A DNA stretch of 64,000 nucleotides from Limnanthes douglasii subsp. nivea (Eukaryota; Streptophyta; Magnoliopsida; Brassicales; Limnanthaceae), in NCBI GenBank assembly GCA_036936605.1, contig JAUPFV010000001.1, positions 216,967,530-217,031,529 on the forward strand, in the 5' to 3' direction. Below, in pieces: positions 1 to 10,553 of the stretch; the stretch's first letter is position 1; every line of letters begins with the position of its first letter. The notes under the pieces are model-generated. The model did not search any database. It was not told the DNA's origin and saw only the letters and a list, made by a program, of their open reading frames with translations. A program made the translations under genes and the position numbers.

Positions 1-783
1 TCACCGGGCTGGTCCGGTTAATGCTGCCCCAGAGGGGGCTATGGTAATCATTGAAAGGTTTGATGTGGAATCTGAATACTTGGATCCTGATCCAACAAGA
101 AACAGAGTGGGTGCAATAGAGGAGCGTTCTAGGTCGGTCTCCGGGCTCATTAAATTCTTCGAGTCCTTGACAATTTTCGGAGGGGACACTGTAACGGCTC
201 CTACCACTTCATCAAGAAAAAGGCATGTTCATAATTTGGCTACCCAGCTAGAAGGGGGCATGACCTCTTATCAATCGTCAAGTTTATTCCCATTTATTGT
301 CTTTGATGGGGATGATTTGAGAGACATTGCTGGCCCTCATGAAGATGCTGTTGTTATAGGAGCATCGATAGGGGGCAATGAGATAAGGCGAATCCTGGTA
401 GATACTGGGAGCTCTGCCAATATCCTCTTCCTAGATACTTACAAGAAAATGAAAAATCCATCTGTGATTCAAAAGTCAGACAGATCGATCGTAGGCTTCA
501 CGGGCAGCTCAGCCGATGTAATCGGTGAGTTCGAAGAAGAAGTATTGTTGGGCAGAGGCCCTTGCAAGAAAACAGTCAGAATACTTTTCATTGTGGTGGA
601 TTGTCCCACTTGCTACAATGCTATTCTAGGGAGATCTTGGCTCTCTAGGATGCATGCAGTGGCTTCGACAGTCCATCAGTGTCTAAAATATGTTGTTCAG
701 GGGCAGGTTGGGGTTGTCCGGAATGCTATGCCACTGCCTTGGCTCCACGAACTCTGGGGGCAGTCCGTATAAATGACCAATAG
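1..783 (+). pseudogene. gag C-terminus and aspartic protease of element I (broken)
   Basis: The frame carries the end of gag and the retropepsin domain, with the active-site motif LVDTGSS near 397-417 and the flap-side motif AILGRSWL near 619-642. The protease matures the polyprotein inside the virus-like particle. Compared with element II, a short deletion near 715-725 shifts the frame, so the frame read from base 41 ends early at a TAA (770-772). In the frame homologous to element II the reading instead reaches the TAG at 781-783. It is a truncated view of the gene, because most of gag is outside the window. Confidence 0.88.
781..783 (+). promoter_or_regulatory. In-frame UAG between protease and RT (candidate readthrough site), element I
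   Basis: The codon context is CAA TAG CAG TTT. The same stop sits at the homologous codon in element II (29209-29211) and in the old element III (37772-37774, minus). CAA-UAG-CAR is the core of the leaky context known from tobamovirus replicase readthrough. A role in limiting pol expression relative to gag-pro is inference. Confidence 0.5.
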
Positions 784-3700
784 CAGTTTGAGGGCCTTTC
801 TGGGGGTGAGGGTGAAATTGATGACCCCAGAGAGACCCCCTGAGTGTTGATCCCAGTTGAGGAGGTTGAAACACACTGCTTGGAAGAAGGAAAAATCGTC
901 AAGATAGGATCCAAAATGCCACCAATATTGAAAGAAGGTATGTTGAAATTCTTAAAAGACCATCAGCATGTTTTTGCTTGGTGCAACGCTGATGTTACTG
1001 GAGTTCCATCAGAGGTGATTTCCCATCACCTATCTGTCTGGAGAGACGTGGCACCAGTGGTGCAAAAGAGGAGAGCTTTCTCAAAAGAAAAGGCTGATGT
1101 CATTGTACAAGAGGTTGACAGACTCACAAAGATGGGGCACATTAAAGAATCTCAGTACCCTTTGTGGACTGCCAATCCAGTCTTGGTAAAAAAGAAAAAC
1201 GGTAAATGGCGAATGTGCATTGACTTCACAGATCTCAATCGAGCTTGCCCAAAAGACTTGTATCCGGTTCCCCGGATAGATCAGTTAGTAGACTCTACTT
1301 CTGGGAACAAGCTACTCTCCTTCATGGATGCTTTCTCCGGGTACAATCAGATCCAGGTGGATCCAAAAGATCAAGAGCATACCACTTTTGTTACTGATAG
1401 AGGTCTGCACTGCTATAAGGTGATGCCCTTTGGCTTGAAAAATGCTGGGGCTACTAATCAAAGGTTAGTCAATAAGGCATTTGCTGATCAAATTGGAAGA
1501 AATATGGAGGTTTACATTGACGATATGATGGTGAAAAGTGTGGATGAGCAGCTGCACTTGTCCGACCTCCAAGAGACTTTTGCCAACCTGGCCAAGGTGA
1601 ATTTAAAGTTAAATCCTGAAAAATGTGTGTTCGGAGTGCAGTCCGGGAAGTTCTTAGGGTATATTATAAGTGAGCATGGAATACAGCCCGACCCGGACCA
1701 ACTCAATGCTTTGTTCCAAATGGAGCCTCCTCGAAACGTTAAAGAAGTATAGCGGTTAACGGGGAGGTTAGCAGCCTTGAACAGATTCATCTCCAGGTCT
1801 TCGGACAGATGTGCTCCATTCTTTCAAACCTTGAAGGGTGCAAAGGGGTTTGAGTGGACACCACAATGTGATGAGGCATTCAATGAAATTAAGAAGCATC
1901 TGTCCTCTCCCAAGACTTTGTTCAAACCAATCGATGGGGAGACTCTCTTTGTGTATCTGGCTGTTTCAAGTTGTGCCATCAGTGCTGTGTTAGTAAGGGA
2001 GGTTGATGGGTATCCTCACCCAGTGTACTACATCAGCAAAAGCTTGATTGATGCTGAACGGCGCTACTTGAAACTTGAGAAACTAGCATTGGCTCTGGTG
2101 ATAGCTGCAAGAAAGATGAGGCCTTATTTTCAGGCTCATCCTATTATTGTCCGGACGTCTTTCCCTTTAAAGAATGTCCTTCAAAAAGCAGACTTTTCAA
2201 GCAGAATGACAAAGTGGTCAGTAGAGTTGGGGGACTTCGACATAGACTTTGCTCCTCGAACAGCAGTAAAAGCTCAGGCTGTGGCTGACTTTCTGGTCGA
2301 GTTCCATCCTGATAGGGACTCAGAACAACCTGCTGATTCAAAAGACAAAAAAGTGTGGATTGTCCGAACAGACGGGGGATCCAGTGCCATAGGGTCTGGG
2401 GCAGGAATATGTCTCACTTCCCCCTATGGGGACAACATGTTCCAAGCTATTTGTTTTGCTTTCAGGGCATCCAATAATGAGTCCGAATATGAAGCAGCTA
2501 TAGCTGGGTTGAAATTGGCTTACATCTGTGGAGCAAAAAGGGTCAAGCTGCTAAGCGACTCCCAATTGCTTGTCCACCATGCCTTGGGCCTATCAGAAGC
2601 TAGAAAAGAACAATTGATCAAGTATTTACTACTCTTGAAAAATGAGGTCATGAAGTTTAAAGCCGTTGTCTATGAGCATATTCCCCGGGCAGAGAATGAG
2701 CTAGCAGACTCATTGGCAACAATAGCATATACGGAGTCCTATCCATGGATCCATGTGCTTGAAAGCCCTTCTATTCAACTTGATGAAGGTGAAAAAGAAG
2801 AAGTCTTTGAAATACAAGTAAACCGGCCTCAAGACTGGAGGTCTCCTCTTATGCAATATCTATCTGATGGCATCGTGCCTTTGGATAAACCACAAGCCAG
2901 AACGTTAAAGCACAGGGCTCGTGGTTTTATCATGATTAGAGAGGTCTTGTACAAGAAATCATATAGCAAACCTCTCCTACGCTGTTTAGGGGATCATGAG
3001 TCACAAATGGTTCTCTCCGAATTGCACGATGGTGAGGGGTCAGCCCATTGTGGATTTAGAGCATTAACAAGAAGAGTGCTTCTCTCCGGATATTATTGGC
3101 CAACAATAATGAAAGATGCTAAGGAGCTGGTAAGAAGATGTGACCCATGCCAGAGGTACAACAATGAAATTCATGTACCAGCCATTCCTTTGGAATCAAT
3201 TTCTGAGCCCATCCCTTTTGCTCGATGGGGATTGGACTTAGTTGGGCCTCTCCCTGTGGCGTCCGGAGGGCGTAAAACCATAATTGTAGCCATTGACTAC
3301 TTTTCGAAGTGGATAGAAGCAGCCCCCTTGGCAGGGACAACATCAAAGGCTGTTATAAAATTCATTCTATCCAACATATGTTGCAGATTCGGTGTCCCCC
3401 AGAGAATAACAACAGACAATGGGCCACAGTTTGACAACAGAGAAATGGAGAGCTTCTGTGCCTCAAGGGGTATTCAGCATTGCTTTTCTTCACCTTTCCA
3501 CCCACAGGCCAATGGGCAAGTTGAGGTGGCTAATAGAACAATACTGTCTGGTTTAAAGAAAAATTTGGAAGGGGCTGCTGGGAAGTGGCCTAGTTATTTA
3601 CAAGAAGTTTTGTGGGCCTACCGGACAACGCTTGGGGCTGCAACACAAGAATCACCTTTTGCCTTGGTCTATGGGATGGATGCAGTAGCCCCCATAGAGA

Positions 3701-4071
3701 AGACACTCCCCTCCTTTCGAGTCCACAACTTCTCCGGACAGGCTAATGAAATGGCAGTTAGAAATCAACTTGATTTAATTGAAGAAAGGCGAGTAAAAGC
3801 TCATCTTAGAGTGGCACACTATCAAGGCTTGATGAGAAGCAGGTTTGCTTCTAAAGTTAAAAGAAGGGACTTTCAACCAGGAGATAAAGTATTGAGGAAA
3901 GTTTTCTTGCATACTAAAGAAAATCCCTTCGGAAAGCTGGCCCCAACTTGGGAGGGTCCCTATACTGTGGTTGAAAGAATCAAGCCTGGCACATACTGGT
4001 TAGAAGACAAAGATGGCAGGGTTTTAACTCACCCTTGGAATATTGAACACCTTCGAATGTACTTGGAATAA
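784..4071 (+). pseudogene. pol of element I: reverse transcriptase, RNase H, integrase (three lesions)
   Basis: Domains in order: reverse transcriptase with the catalytic motif YIDDMM near 1513-1530; RNase H beginning at RTDGGSS near 2365-2385; integrase with an H-H-C-C zinc finger near 3020-3150 (ending CDPCQR), then the D,D,E triad in GLDLVGPLP (near 3231), TTDNGPQFD (near 3410) and HPQANGQVE (near 3500). The C-terminal part contains GPYTVVERIKPGTYWLED, ending at TAA 4069-4071. Disruptions: TGA at 841-843 and TAG at 1750-1752 (Gln in element II), besides the upstream frame break. The rest is open, so inactivation is recent. No separate promoter is expected, since the genomic RNA from the 5' LTR is the message. 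Confidence 0.93.
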
Positions 4072-4520
4072 AACTTATGTAAATATTTACTTGTTTAAAC
4101 ATCCATGTAAATATTTGGGGGCATACCACTTCCTCTCTTCAGCGCCACGGAGAGCTTTAAATAAAACTTGGAGCCTTCTTAAATAATTTTCTAAGTTTTT
4201 GCAAAATTCTGTTGATTGTCATACTATCCGGACTGAAAGGTCTAAGGGCTACTTAAATTCTAGCCAGAGAAACTAAACACTCTCACAACACAATAACTCA
4301 AGACTACTTAAACTCCAGCTATTTAAACAGGCTATGAAAGAAGAGAATGGTTGAGCAAAACAAAACATCCATTCAACAACTTAAAATTGCCTTGGCCTTC
4401 CAAGGACTTTTTAAACAAGTTTGGGTGTAGAACAAAAATCTGTCCGAACGGACAACATCACAAAAAAGGTGCCTTGGCCTTCCAAGGACTTTGGTTCAAG
4501 TAAAAGATAAATAAAACAAA
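4072..4520. other. Spacer between converging pol and antisense gene, with two hairpin repeats
   Basis: This untranslated stretch lies between the stop of pol (plus) and the stop of the antisense gene (minus). It contains two copies of the near-palindrome CCTTGGCCTTCCAAGG at 4390-4405 and 4472-4487 (6-bp stem, 4-base loop). The same pair occurs at the same place in element II. No coding frame was recognised. Confidence 0.7.
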
Positions 4521-7480
4521 TTATAATTGAGCCTTTGAAGATGGCTCACCCTCATCTGATTTCTTGCTCTTGATATCGCTTTTTTCCTCAATGACCTTCT
4601 TGCCTTTGGGGTCAACCTCTTCCTCACCCGGACTCTCTCCGGTTTCCTCTTCGTCACCAGACGAGGATATATCAGTGTACCCTTCATCAACCATGGTCCA
4701 GTAGGGGAGATCATCGTCATCCACATAACGCCATAAGTCCCCTAGTCTCCTCTTCGGGAACTTCTCGTGAAACAGGAGGACCATATCGGACTTTACTTTC
4801 TCAATCATTAATTCTTCACTCTGTATCATCTCCCTGGCATAAGCGTTGATTTTGGCCTTGATCATGGCCTCTTGATCCTTCACCAAAGCAGCTTTCTCCT
4901 CAACAGCCTGAGTCACTGCATTCTCTAAAGCAAGTTTGTCAGTAGTCAGGTTGGTGACAAGCTTCTCCTGTGCTGCAGTCTCTCCTCTTGAGGCTGTCAA
5001 GTCCTTCTCCAATCCGGATAGCTTAGCCCGGAGATCTTTTACGGTCTCTTCTAAAGAAACAACTTTTGTGTTGCTTTCCTCTTGTTTCTTCTTTAGCTGT
5101 TCGTTCGACTCCTTAAGCAAGTCAACCTTAGTAGTAGCAGTCCTGAGGTTTTCGGACAGCTTCTCCTTCTCAGATTTGAGGTCTTTGATGGTGTCTGCCT
5201 GACTCCAGACTTGCCTTCCCAGGGTGAGTACTGGTTGCACGTTGCTAAGGAGGGAATGAGCTATGACATCCCTCTCACTGGAAACCAAGAAAGTCCTACC
5301 ATTGAAGTTTACCGTGTTGGAGCTACTTGGGGGAACATATGGCCCTGCGAACTCATCTCTAGACAGGCCAAGGAAGTAGTCACCTAGAGGACCCAGACCG
5401 GTGACGTCCACTTCATTCATGTTAATCTCTCTCCTTTCGATCTCATCGGTATGGAATTCCCTTGGAATCCCTTCGTTAAGATTCCCCGGGATCTCTTCAG
5501 CCAATTTCGGATCGGTTGGGAAGGTGGGCTCCGGATCCCGGAGAGTGAGCTCTTCACTTTGAGAAGTCTTTTTCTTTTTGACTTCCCTGTCAACACTGTC
5601 ACTCGCTTGTTTGCGAGTCCGTTTAGAAGCCCTTGTAGGTTTTGGGGAGTTCACCCCTTGCTTCTCACTCTCCAGTTCTACCACTTGTAGAAGGTTTGCA
5701 TCAACTTGAGCCTGGGCTGGCACCACTGAACCTGTGGGAGCCTCTTTCTCTGAATCCTCTACTGCTGTCCTGCCTTTCTTCTTCTTGCCCTTCATTTTAC
5801 TTGGGGCTTTGGCCCGGGCAGGAAGGAAGAGGGTCCCATCTAGTTCATGAGACCTTCTCAGCACTACATCTTCATCAAGAGGGGTGGAGAACTCCTCCCA
5901 GGTTAGATCCCTTCGACCTGTGGTGTTCCACAGGTGGGATCTCGCTAAATTCCCAGGGGTAAAAGCTTTGTGAAACCGGTTTTCCCAGTTCTCCGCGGCC
6001 CATGCGTTTATCTTGCCACAGGTAACCTGTCCGGCTTTAAGGTAGTCTCCGAACTCCTTTGGCAGCTCTGATAAAACAAGAAAGTAACTGATTAGCATAA
6101 ACTAAACAAAAAGAGAAATTCGAATAGAAACTTAAAGTAAAACTTACGATCGCTCCTCCATCTACTTCGAATAAGGCTAGGATTCTCCCCGGCCTTGATT
6201 TTCTTGCCATTCTCCCACGAGCCACTCACAAACAAGAACTGGCTCCTCCACTTGCTCTCCGACTCCAGGAGATCATCCACAGCTTTCAGATCGTTCCCCT
6301 TGTTAAAGTGATAGAAAGGGAACTGATGGTGTTTGCACAAACTAGCTACAGCAGCGAACTCTTCCATTGGAAGAGGGATTCCGGACAACCTAGATGCCAT
6401 AATGCATGACATCAAGGTGTACCATCCGTTAGGGCTTAGCTGTGATGGACATAGCTTGACTAGGTGGAAATAGCGCACTATCTCTGGATCCAGTGGGAAC
6501 CTAAGTCCCCAGTTGAATAGCTCCGTAAAGAAGACTATCTCGTTCCTTTTGCAATCCATCGGGGTCTCCGGATCGATGGGAATTCGAATTTTTACATTTT
6601 CAGGGATCCCCCACTTAGTACGAAATCGTCCCAGATCTTTAGTATGGATAAACGCATACTTGGTATTTAACAGAGATAAAAGGTACTTGAACTCTACCTT
6701 ATGAAAGCAGGGCCCTACTCTCCCTTCGAGGCTCTCCGGCAGATCCGGACGCCTCAGATACAAGTCCTCTTTGCCCTTCTTGGCAAAAACTACAGCAGTT
6801 TCAGCTTGTCCGGAAGACTCGGACTCAAACCTAACCTCCTCAGTGGAGTCTTCCATCCTCTCCTCCATTATTGTTGGGGGAGCTTCAGCAGAAACAGCCC
6901 GAGGAGGGATGAAGCTTGGCACAGCTGATCCTCCGGACTGTTGACTCTTTGTATGTTTTTGAGTTCTCACCTCAGTTTGAGTTTCTGAGGTCGAAGTTTC
7001 CTTGGGAGGTAATGGGCTGCTAGCCCCCGGACCGACTGGCCTTTCCCGGAGAGTCCTAACAGTTGCCCCGGACCCTGAATCGCTGGTATTTTTCGAAGAA
7101 AGTCCCTTAACCAATCTGCTTGGTCTTTTCATGATTAGTTTGTCTGGAGAATGATCGGAGTCGGACCCCATAGCAATGAAAGTGGATTTCTTCCTGACAC
7201 TTGTGACAGTGACCCCCGGTTCAACGATAGGGATCGACTCTTGAACTGAAGAGCCAGATACTATGGGAGAAAGTGTTGATTGAAAGAGTTTTCTGGGTTT
7301 CGTACCTTTCGAAGAAGACGAACCTCTATCAGATTCTTCGATTGAAGGGGCTGGTTTCTCGACAGGCGACGCTGGAAGTCCTGCTGCAAGTCTTTTCTCT
7401 TTTTCAACCCTTTGAGCTTTCTCCAATTCTGAGAGATTAAGCCAGCCACCCTTGATTAGAGCTGTTCTTGCTGTGAACAT
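4521..7480 (-). CDS. Antisense spliced gene (aORF) of element I, intact, transposase_28-like
   Basis: Two exons, 7480-6148 and 6067-4521, are joined across an 80-bp intron (GTAAGT donor, TTTATCAG acceptor), giving an uninterrupted 959-residue product (960 codons with stop). The start MFTARTALIKGG is shared with elements II and IV. Residues about 1-220 are Ser/Pro/Lys-rich and probably disordered. A conserved globular part (about 240-440) resembles the plant 'putative gypsy-type transposon' domain (transposase_28); this family call is from memory of its style. Then comes a basic linker (KGKKKKGR), a long coiled coil of Lys/Glu heptads (about 745-890), the block SDMVLLFHEKFPKR, and an acidic Glu/Asp tail. 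Role unknown. Extra antisense ORFs in this position are known in the Tat lineage. The absence of stops, while pol in the same element has several, suggests recent selection or recent insertion. Confidence 0.85.
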
Positions 7481-7577
7481 AAAACAACTAAGGAAATCTT
7501 GGAGTTTTTAGAGAGATGAAACTTTGAGTAAAATGGCAGAGTGAAAGTGATAAGTGAGGCTGTGAAAGATGAATGAA

Positions 7578-7584
7578 ATTTATA
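7578..7584 (-). promoter_or_regulatory. TATA box of the antisense gene, element I
   Basis: TATAAAT on the minus strand, 98-104 bp upstream of the aORF start. Equivalent TATA-like sequences precede the aORF start in element II (36111-36117) and element IV (20012-20019), within a conserved ACTATAAATT-type block. Confidence 0.5.
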
Positions 7585-7748
7585 GTAAATGTAAAAAAGA
7601 GGGTTTGATTCCTAGGAGAATCCGAAAAGTTGGGCAATGATTAAAAAACGGCGCTGACGTCATCAATAGTATTTAAAGAGGTAACTTGTTCGAGAAAGTG
7701 GTGCAACTTTCGAGGTGAAAAAACGGCTGAAGTAACCAACCAGAAAGT

Positions 7749-7758
7749 GACACGTGTC
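7749..7758. promoter_or_regulatory. G-box/ABRE palindrome upstream of antisense gene, element I
   Basis: GACACGTGTC, a perfect palindrome with the ACGT core bound by plant bZIP/bHLH factors. It recurs at 36281-36290 (element II) and as GACACGTGTT at 19840-19849 (element IV), about 270 bp upstream of each aORF start. Confidence 0.5.
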
Positions 7759-7900
7759 CCACTAACTCTGACAAGAACCGTTTAGAATTCGTAACGATTG
7801 GGCTGTCCGGGCCTGTCCTCAACTCTCTTCGAATTGGAAGATCACTTCCTAAGTCGGACTGTTTTTCAGTTCTTTAACAAGGACACTTGTTCAAATACCT

Positions 7901-7914
7901 AAAAAAGGGGCTCC
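7901..7914 (+). other. Polypurine tract of element I
   Basis: AAAAAAGGGGCTCC lies directly before the 3' LTR and would prime plus-strand DNA synthesis. The same tract precedes the 3' LTRs of elements II and IV. Confidence 0.85.
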
Positions 7915-8427
7915 TGATGAGTCCGAATTCGAAGTGCTCCCCGGAAGGGCAGTCCAAAGTACATCTCCCCGTGAATTCGGACAGGCTCCAAGTATTTAAT
8001 TCGAACATGACTTTTTTACCGAGCAGATGATTTCGAACACTGTAAACTTAAGGCAGTTCGAACTATGACTAAAGTACTAAAAAACCTAAACACTATCTGA
8101 CTAAGCTACCTGCACATCTGCTTAAAACTTATGGGTCTTTAAACATGACCCGGGTCCATTAAACTTGACCCGAAAGCCCATAAGGGCCCAAAATTCACAC
8201 TATAAATGCCCAACCACCAGCATTAACTATGGGTAAGAAAAATTGACTGCTGCCAAGCTGCACAATTCTCTCTCCACCCTTTAAACACTGTGAAACACCC
8301 TTAAAACACTGTGAAACATCCTTAAAACACTGTGAAACACCTTTAAACACTGTTAAACACCCTCACGCCACCTTAAAACTCCACTTAAAATTACTAGCCT
8401 ACCCTTAGGCAACTTTTATCCACACCA
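7915..8427 (+). repeat. 3' LTR of element I (513 bp)
   Basis: Begins TGATGAGTCC and ends CACACCA, with TG...CA termini. The first half matches the 408-bp LTRs of elements II and IV (shared GTCCGAATTC, CCGAAAGCCCATAAGGGCCC). A TATAAAT promoter box is at 8201-8207. The second half differs and contains four tandem 20-21 bp units at about 8278-8359, each containing AACACTGTGAAACA or a variant, which account for part of the extra length. The base after the LTR starts a LINE frame. Confidence 0.9.
8278..8359 (+). repeat. Four tandem 20-21 bp units in the LTR of element I
   Basis: Units start near 8278, 8298, 8319 and 8340, and each contains AAACACTGTGAAACA or AAACACTGTTAAACA. They lie downstream of the LTR TATA box, in what would be the R/U5 part of the transcript. 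Elements II and IV lack them. Confidence 0.85.
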
Positions 8428-9060
8428 AAGGTTACTCAAGCAAGAATCAAATCTATCAAGATATTGAAAAAGCTAAACTTTCTTGCTCTTCAAGAACCTA
8501 TGGTCAATGTTTCTCAGACTGAAACAGTCTTGAAGAAGCTTAGATTTCAGGGTTATACTAGCAACGTTATTAACAAGCTGCGGGTGATGTGGACTGGGGA
8601 CTTTATGGTGGATATCAGCATTAATGAAGACCAATTCTTGCACTTAAAGGTTAAACACATCTCTCTTCCTAGGGACTTCCTAGTCACTGTCATCTATGCT
8701 AAATGCACTAGGATCTTGCGTAAGCTCCCTTGGGAATTTGGAGGAGGAAGGTAAAGAATGGATCCTGTGTGGGGACTTCAATACAATTGCCTTGATGAGC
8801 AACTAAATTGCTCAACTAACTGCTCAGCTAGTATGGATAATTTTAATGTCTTTCTACTGGATTGCAACCTAATTGATGTTGGTTTCTCTGGGAATAAGTA
8901 TACCTGGTCTAATGGGAGGCAATTGAGTAGATGAAATAGGTCTCTCCTCAACAATAAATGGCTTTCATATTTTGATGACACCACTGTCTCTCATCTCTCT
9001 AAATCTTGCTCTGATCACTCCCCTCTTCTTATTAAAATTTATACTTTTACTACTAAAAGG
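8428..9060 (+). pseudogene. LINE endonuclease domain remnant
   Basis: The frame 8464-8754 carries FLALQEPM, the early catalytic-Glu motif of APE-type LINE endonucleases. After a frameshift near 8754, LCGDFNTIA appears near 8766, then SGNKYTWSNGRQLSR and SDHSPLLI near 8890-9030, matching the GDFN, TW.N and SDH motifs of the family. The enzyme would nick target DNA to start target-primed reverse transcription. Stops and frameshifts make it non-functional. The N-terminal segment is missing because element I is inserted there. Confidence 0.8.
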
Positions 9061-9192
9061 CTGTCTACTTTTAAGTTTTTAAATATGTGGTGCATGCATG
9101 AGGAGTTCTACAGTTTTGTGGAGGGTTGTTGGGCTATTGAGTATAATGAGGCTCTTATCTACAAATTTTAGTTCAAGTTAAAACATCTAAAA

Positions 9193-10512
9193 GTGTGGAA
9201 TAAAACTGTCTTTGTAAATATCTTTGATTCTATTAGTGAGCTTGAGGGGGAAATTGTTAATCTTGAATCCAAGGTGCTTAGTTCTAATGACACACAAGAT
9301 AAAGAAGACTTGAAGAAGACTAATGATAATCTTCTCTTGCTACTTGCAAGAGAGGAAGACTACTGGGTCCAAAAGTCTCACATTGATTGGTGCAGAGAGG
9401 GTGAAACGAATATTGCCTTCTTTCAAAATTATGTGAAGAGGAAGTATAAGAGATCCAAGATCTCTCGCATATAAGCTGGAAACAAATGGGAAGAAGATGA
9501 GAAGGCTATTGGGGAATTTGCAGTTAATCATTTCAAAACTTTAATTGCTGATTTACCAAATCCATGGTATCCTAACTTGTTAGAAGACTTTATTCCTAAT
9601 CTGGTCTCTGATACTGACAATGATATGCTAATGAGGCTGCCTGATGACACTGAAATCTATGACATCATTAAGAATCTCAACCCTAATGTTGCTGCTGGGC
9701 CAGATGGTTTAAATGGCAAATTTTTCAAACATTGTTGGGCTATTATTAGGGAAGATCTATGTGTTGCTATCAGGGATTTCTTTAATGATGGTTCTTTTCC
9801 TATAGGCTTATATGCTACTGTCTTATGCTTGATTTCTAAAGGGGCGGCTCCTAAGAGTTGGAAAGATTGCATGCCAATCATTTTGACTACCTTTCTAAGC
9901 AGAATAATCTCTAAACTAATTAATACCAGGCTTTATGCTCTTCTACCTAATTTGATTTTTGTTGAACATGGGGCCTTCATTAAAGGAAAGAGCATTCATG
10001 ATACCATCATGATTGCTCGGGAACTCTCGTATGATCTATCTAGCAAGAATAAAGAGGGTAATATTCTATTGAAAGTGGACATGGACAAGGCTTTCGACAG
10101 GTTGGATCACACGCTTTTTGTTAAGTGTGTTGATGGCTTATGTGTTCAGTGCTGATTTTGTAAGGATGATTGAGACGAACTTGTCAAACTGTCAGTTCTT
10201 CGTTTTGGTCAATTGTGTTTCTTATAGTTTTTTAAATCTAACAAGGGCCTTAGACAGGTTGACCCATTGTCACCCAGTCTTTTCATCCTAGCCCAAGAGT
10301 ATCTTCTTAGAGGTCTAACTGTTATGGATGCTACAATTAAGTATAAAAGAAGAGGGGAAATGTGCTCACCTTGTCTCTGTTTTGTTGATGATATTCTTGT
10401 ATTCTGCAATGGGTCTTCTGGTTTCGTCGAAAAGATTATGAAGATTGTTAGTCAGTATGAAGAAATTTTTGGGCAGTTGGTTAATATAGAGAAGTCTAGA
10501 ATCATTACCTAA
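9193..10512 (+). pseudogene. LINE reverse transcriptase remnant
   Basis: The open piece 9577-10155 contains AAGPDGLNGKFFKHCW, the RT core HGAFIKGKSIHDTIMIARE, and KVDMDKAFDRLDH (the first catalytic Asp region). A frame break follows near 10155. The second piece, 10267-10512, has the catalytic box FVDDILVF (usual F/Y-x-DD) and the strand LVNIEKSRI. The segment 9193-9474 is the coiled linker before the RT (DWCREGETNIAFF). An in-frame stop at about 9472 and breaks near 10155 and 10510 show decay. Confidence 0.88.
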
Positions 10513-10553
10513 AAAGATTCTTTCCTTACCAGGCTAAAAATCTTGAAAGACTT

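Larger units (their letters stand above)
1..8427 (+). mobile_element. Element I: Ty3-gypsy (Tat-like) LTR retrotransposon, 5' part outside window
   Basis: The order is gag end, protease, reverse transcriptase, RNase H, integrase (plus strand), then a long spliced gene on the minus strand, a polypurine tract and an LTR. The 5' LTR, primer site and most of gag lie upstream of base 1. The layout (pol, antisense ORF, LTR) and the close match to element II place it in the Tat/Ogre-type group of plant Ty3-gypsy elements; the exact lineage is inferred. Its LTR differs from that of elements II and IV in the 3' half, so it is a sister subfamily. The downstream LTR edge abuts LINE coding sequence at 8428, so the element was inserted in a LINE. 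Confidence 0.93.

Noticed and set aside
770..772. TAA as the natural end of gag-pro in element I
   Set aside because: It is in frame only because of a short deletion near 715-725 relative to element II; the homologous frame ends at the TAG 781-783.
4936..5962. Several open frames on the plus strand over the antisense gene
   Set aside because: They are shadows of the minus-strand coding sequence, low in complexity and not shared as protein between copies.
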